This document shows, one piece after another, positions 61,481-64,000 of a stretch of DNA of 64,000 nt. The notes under the pieces are model-generated. The model was not told the origin of the DNA and made no database searches. It saw only the letters and a program-made list of their open reading frames with translations. Each line of letters opens with the position of its first letter. Within the stretch, counting starts at the first letter, position 1. The translations under genes were made by a program, and so were the position numbers. The stretch comes from Piliocolobus tephrosceles (lineage: Eukaryota > Chordata > Mammalia > Primates > Cercopithecidae): NCBI RefSeq assembly GCF_002776525.5, contig NC_045441.1:69817467-69881466 (forward strand), given 5' to 3'.

Positions 61481-61789
61481 TAATATATGGGTCCATACAT
61501 AAATTTTAAAATTATACAATTATTTTAAATAACACAAGGCAAAATTTGAAAAAAGGGAAAGGCATAGCTCATTGTTAAATAAGACGTCTTACCATTTCAA
61601 AATGTCAATTCTCTCATAAAAATAAATACAGCAATATTAACACCAAACAAAGAATAATTTAAAATAAAACTCATTACATACATGAAGAGAAGTGTTTCAC
61701 ACTGGCAAAACATATGCTTTTACTAAGAAGCATTTTATAAACCTGGTAATGGGCTTCAAAATATAAAATTAAAATTTAATAGAAACATG
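61481..61789. other. AT-rich spacer, unassigned
   Basis: Between two L1M fragments. Probably LINE-derived but not assignable by eye. Confidence 0.35.
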
Positions 61790-62463
61790 GAGAAAAATAT
61801 AAAATATACAAACACAGTGGGAAACTACCTCTAATCAAGAGGTTAAGCAGACACTAAATAAGGGTATAATAGATTTGAATAATGCATTTAAGTCTTAATC
61901 TAATCAACATATATATATATATATATATATAAAGAATCCTGTACCTAACAGAGGATACCTATTCCTTTCAAACAAAAAGCTCACACTGACAAATATTGAC
62001 CACATAGTTATGTTAACAAAATCAAAAAGTAGAAACCATACAGGCCAAATGCTGTAGTACAGAGCAGCAAAAATAAACACAAAACAATAAAATAATCACA
62101 AAAATTTAAACACTTGAAAATTTTTTAAATAAATAATTCTTGATTTAAAAAGAAAATCGAAATAATTACTCTATGACTCAACAACTGTCTCAAAATTATA
62201 TAATCCAATATATATTGAATTATATAATCCAATTCAAATTTTAATAAAATTCCTCTCTGGTAATCTTAGAAAAAAAAAATCTTCCTTTACTTGATAAAAA
62301 GTATCAATCAGAATCCCAGAGAAGATATCATACATACTATACATGAAACATTAGAAACATTTCTACTAACATCATGGAAAAGGCAAGTATTCCCACTACC
62401 ACTGCTGCCCTACAACATTGGACTAGAAACTTAAAATGTAAAGAAAAACTCAAATTTGCCTCG
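61790..62463 (+). repeat. L1M ORF2 fragment, upstream region
   Basis: 'taatctaatcaacat', 'aaaaagctcacactgacaaa', 'attgaccacatagttatg', 'cacttgaaaattttttaaat' and 'ctaacatcatggaaaaggca' follow ORF2 from the endonuclease/RT junction into RT. In L1 order this lies partly upstream of the 60720-61480 fragment. It contains an (AT)n run at 61909-61930. Confidence 0.6.
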
Positions 62464-63168
62464 TGATATGGTTTGGTGCTATTCCTCACCCAAATCTCAC
62501 CTTGAATTGTAATAATCCCCACATGTCACGGGAGGGACCCGGTAGGAGATAATTGAATTATGTGGATAGGTTTTCCCCGTGCTGTTCTGGTGACAGTGAG
62601 TAAGTCTCACAAGATCTGATGGTTTTATAAAAGGGCAATTCCCAGCCAGGCATGGTGGCTCACGCCTGTAATCCCAGCACTTTTGGAGGCCGAGACAGGT
62701 GGATCACAAGGTCAGGAGATGGAGACTATCCTGGCTAATACGGTGAAACCCCATCTCTACTGAAAATACAAAAAACTAGCCAGGTGTGGCGATGGGCACC
62801 TGTAGTCCCAACTACTCAGGAGGCTGAGGCAGGAGAATGGCGTGAACCCGGGAGGCGGAGCTTGCAGTCAGCCAAGATTGTGCCACTGCACTCCAGCCTG
62901 GGAGACAGAGCGAGACTGTCTCAAAAAAAAGAAAGAAAGAAAAAGAAAGAGAGAGAGAGAGAGAGAGAGAAAAGGCAAGGCAATTCCCCTGTAAATGCTT
63001 TCTTGCCTGCCACTGTGTAAGACGTCCCTTTACTCCTACTTTGCCTTCAGTCATGATTGTGAGGCCTCACCAGCTATGTGGAACCATGAGTGCCTTAAAC
63101 CTCTTTTTCTTTATAATTACCCAGTCTTGGGTAAGTCTTTACTAGCAGCATGAAAACAAACTAATACA
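62464..63168 (+). mobile_element. MST/THE1-type MaLR LTR, interrupted by AluY
   Basis: Starts TGATATGGTTTGG and ends ACTAATACA. Between are 'cccaaatctcaccttgaatt', 'cgggagggacccggtaggag', 'gtctcacaagatctgatggt', 'gattgtgaggcctcacc' and 'ttataattacccagtcttgg', the full order of an MST/THE1 LTR. An AluY splits it at 62644. Flanks CCTCG and CCTAA match at 3 of 5. Confidence 0.92.
62631..62988 (+). mobile_element. AluY with (GAAA)/(GA)n tail and TSD
   Basis: Full-length AluY (62644-62976) with GATCACAAGGTCAGGAGATG. The tail has become AAAGAAAG then GA repeats to 62970. AAGGGCAATTCCC at 62631-62643 recurs as AAGGCAATTCCC at 62977-62988, the target duplication in the LTR. Confidence 0.95.
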
Positions 63169-63272
63169 CCTAATCAAAACAACACTATTTTTTATCTCAA
63201 AAATTCAATAGTATCAATTTTAGTAAGTAATAAAATAAGGTTTTAAGAGGGGTAGATCAAAATACAAAACAC
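63169..63272. other. Short spacer before L1
   Basis: AT-rich, unassigned; probably continues the L1M fragment interrupted by the MST LTR. Its last bases (ATACAAAACAC) should be the start of the L1 target duplication. Confidence 0.35.
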
Positions 63273-63282
63273 GGGGGAAAGG

Positions 63283-63291
63283 AAGATGGCC
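63283..63291 (-). promoter_or_regulatory. YY1 core site of L1 promoter
   Basis: AAGATGGCC on the plus strand (GGCCATCTT on the minus) sits about 11 bases inside the L1 start. In L1 elements this conserved site binds YY1 and sets the transcription start. The core is unchanged here. Confidence 0.8.
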
Positions 63292-63666
63292 GAATAGAAA
63301 CAGCTCCAGTCTCCAACTCCCCACGGGAGCGACACAGAAGACCGGTGATTTCTGCATTTTCAACTGAGGTACTGGGGTCATCTCACTGGGGAGTGCCGGA
63401 CAACTGGCGCTGGTCAGCTGCTGCAGCCCGACCAGGAGAGCTGAAGCAGGGCGAGGCATTGCCTCACCTGGGAAACGCAAGGGGGAAGGGAATCCCTTTT
63501 CCTAGCCAGGCAAACTGAGACACACAACACCTGGAAAATCGGGTAATTCCCACCCCAATACTGCGCTTTAAGCAAACGGGCACACCAGGAGACTATACCC
63601 ACACATGGCTGGGAGGGTCCCACGGCCACTGGAGCCTCCCTCATTGCTAGCACAGCAGTCTGCGAT

Positions 63667-63711
63667 CTAACCACAAGGCAGCAGCGAGGCTGGGGGAGGG
63701 GCGCCTGCCAT
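63667..63711 (-). pseudogene. L1 antisense ORF0, closed early
   Basis: On the minus strand an ATG at 63711 opens the frame MAGAPPPASLLPCG and then meets TAG at 63667-63669. The start matches the antisense ORF0 described in primate L1 5'UTRs (about 70 codons when intact). The frame here has only 14 codons. A different minus-strand frame stays open for 118 codons (63414-63770) but is not the ORF0 frame. Confidence 0.65.
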
Positions 63712-64000
63712 TGCTGAGGCTTAAGTAAGTAAACAAAGCCACTGGGAAGCTCGAACTGGGTGGAGTTCACAGCAGCTCAAGGAAGCCTGCCTGTCTCTGT
63801 AGACTCCACCTCTGGGGACAGGGCACAGCTAAAAAACAACAGGGGAAGCAGCAGAGGCCTATGCAGACCCGAACAACTCTGTCTGACAGCTTTGAAGAGA
63901 GCAGTGGATCTCCCAACAGGGAGGTCGAGATCTGAGAACGGACAGACTGCCTTCTCAAGTGGGTCCCTGACCCCTGAGTAGCCTAACTGGGAGACACCCC

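Larger units (their letters stand above)
63273..64000 (+). mobile_element. 5' end of a probably full-length L1PA (5'UTR)
   Basis: Begins GGGGGAAAGGAAGATGGCCG, the exact 5' terminus type of primate L1PA. It continues through 'aacagctccagtctccaact', 'gagcagggcgaggcattgcc'-like text, 'cacctggaaaatcgggtaat', 'ctagcacagcagtctgcgat', 'ctgggggaggggcg', 'gctcgaactgggtggag' and 'ctgacagctttgaagagagc'. This is the internal-promoter region. The body and 3' end lie outside the window, so full length is inferred from the intact 5' end. Lineage is L1PA5-7-like or its Old World monkey descendants; not resolved. Confidence 0.95.

Noticed and set aside
63414..63770. 118-codon minus-strand frame as ORF0
   Set aside because: It is in a different frame from the known ORF0 start; the ORF0 frame itself closes after 14 codons.
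1..64000. Prokaryotic-type or novel defence/biosynthetic system
   Set aside because: Nothing resembles an operon or multi-gene system; the content is primate interspersed repeats and unique non-coding DNA.

Overview
This window is primate nuclear DNA, most likely from an Old World monkey (Cercopithecidae). I find no gene in it: no protein-coding exon, tRNA, rRNA or other RNA gene could be supported. The organism call rests on the younger Alu copies (at 7661, 20816, 58314 and 59649). They carry base changes typical of cercopithecoid AluY subfamilies: CTCAAGCCTG in place of CTCACGCCTG, GAGACGGG or a related GAGAYGGG form, an extra A in AAAAAATAC, CTAGCCGGGCGA, and GAGCTGAGATC(C/T)GGCCAC or close variants. 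Base composition is AT-rich, CpG is depleted outside young Alus, and repeats are nested inside repeats, as expected of a primate intergenic or deep intronic region.

Layout. 1-6.0 kb: mostly unique sequence with a decayed L1M piece, a (TC)n tract and two ancient LTR-like pieces. 6.0-8.15 kb: a 5'-inverted (twin-primed) L1 carrying a young AluY with a 48-base A tail. 9.9-13.0 kb: an ancient LTR-like element, a (CA)n tract, a cluster of hAT DNA transposons (MER5A- and MER20-like) with target duplications still visible, and a MIR with a microsatellite grown inside it. 14.9-21.1 kb: an MLT1 LTR, an AluS, a long antisense L1M (5'UTR joined directly to late ORF2) and an Old World monkey AluY. 21-28 kb: largely unique, with local duplications, a hAT element, a (GATA)n STR, MIR and a probable LTR. 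28.2-29 kb: MIR, then a Tigger-type MITE, then a truncated Alu. 30.9-32.0 kb: an L1 with target duplication and an AluY inside it. 36.5-39.8 kb: an ancient antisense LINE split by three Alus. 43.4-44.6 kb: an MLT1 LTR split by a younger solo LTR. 45-50.9 kb: a decayed DNA transposon, a rearranged local duplication and an L1ME/MC 3' end. 54.6-56.0 kb: antisense L2 with a tiny poly(A)-only insertion. 56.3-60.7 kb: a polypurine minisatellite followed by two same-strand L1PA 3' ends and two AluYs. 60.7-63.2 kb: L1M fragments and an MST/THE1 LTR hit by an AluY. 63.27 kb to the end: the complete 5' end of a probably full-length L1PA that runs off the window.

Functionally nothing here forms a pathway. 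The only sequence with a plausible promoter is the L1 5'UTR at the right edge. I found no previously undescribed biological system. The best leads are structural: the rearranged A/B duplication (46.4 versus 50.0-50.9 kb), two hAT insertions sharing a CTCTAGAG target, the twin-primed L1, and the poly(A)-only insertion at 55.4 kb. Repeat family names come from recognising consensus text by eye; where I could not name the family I say so.
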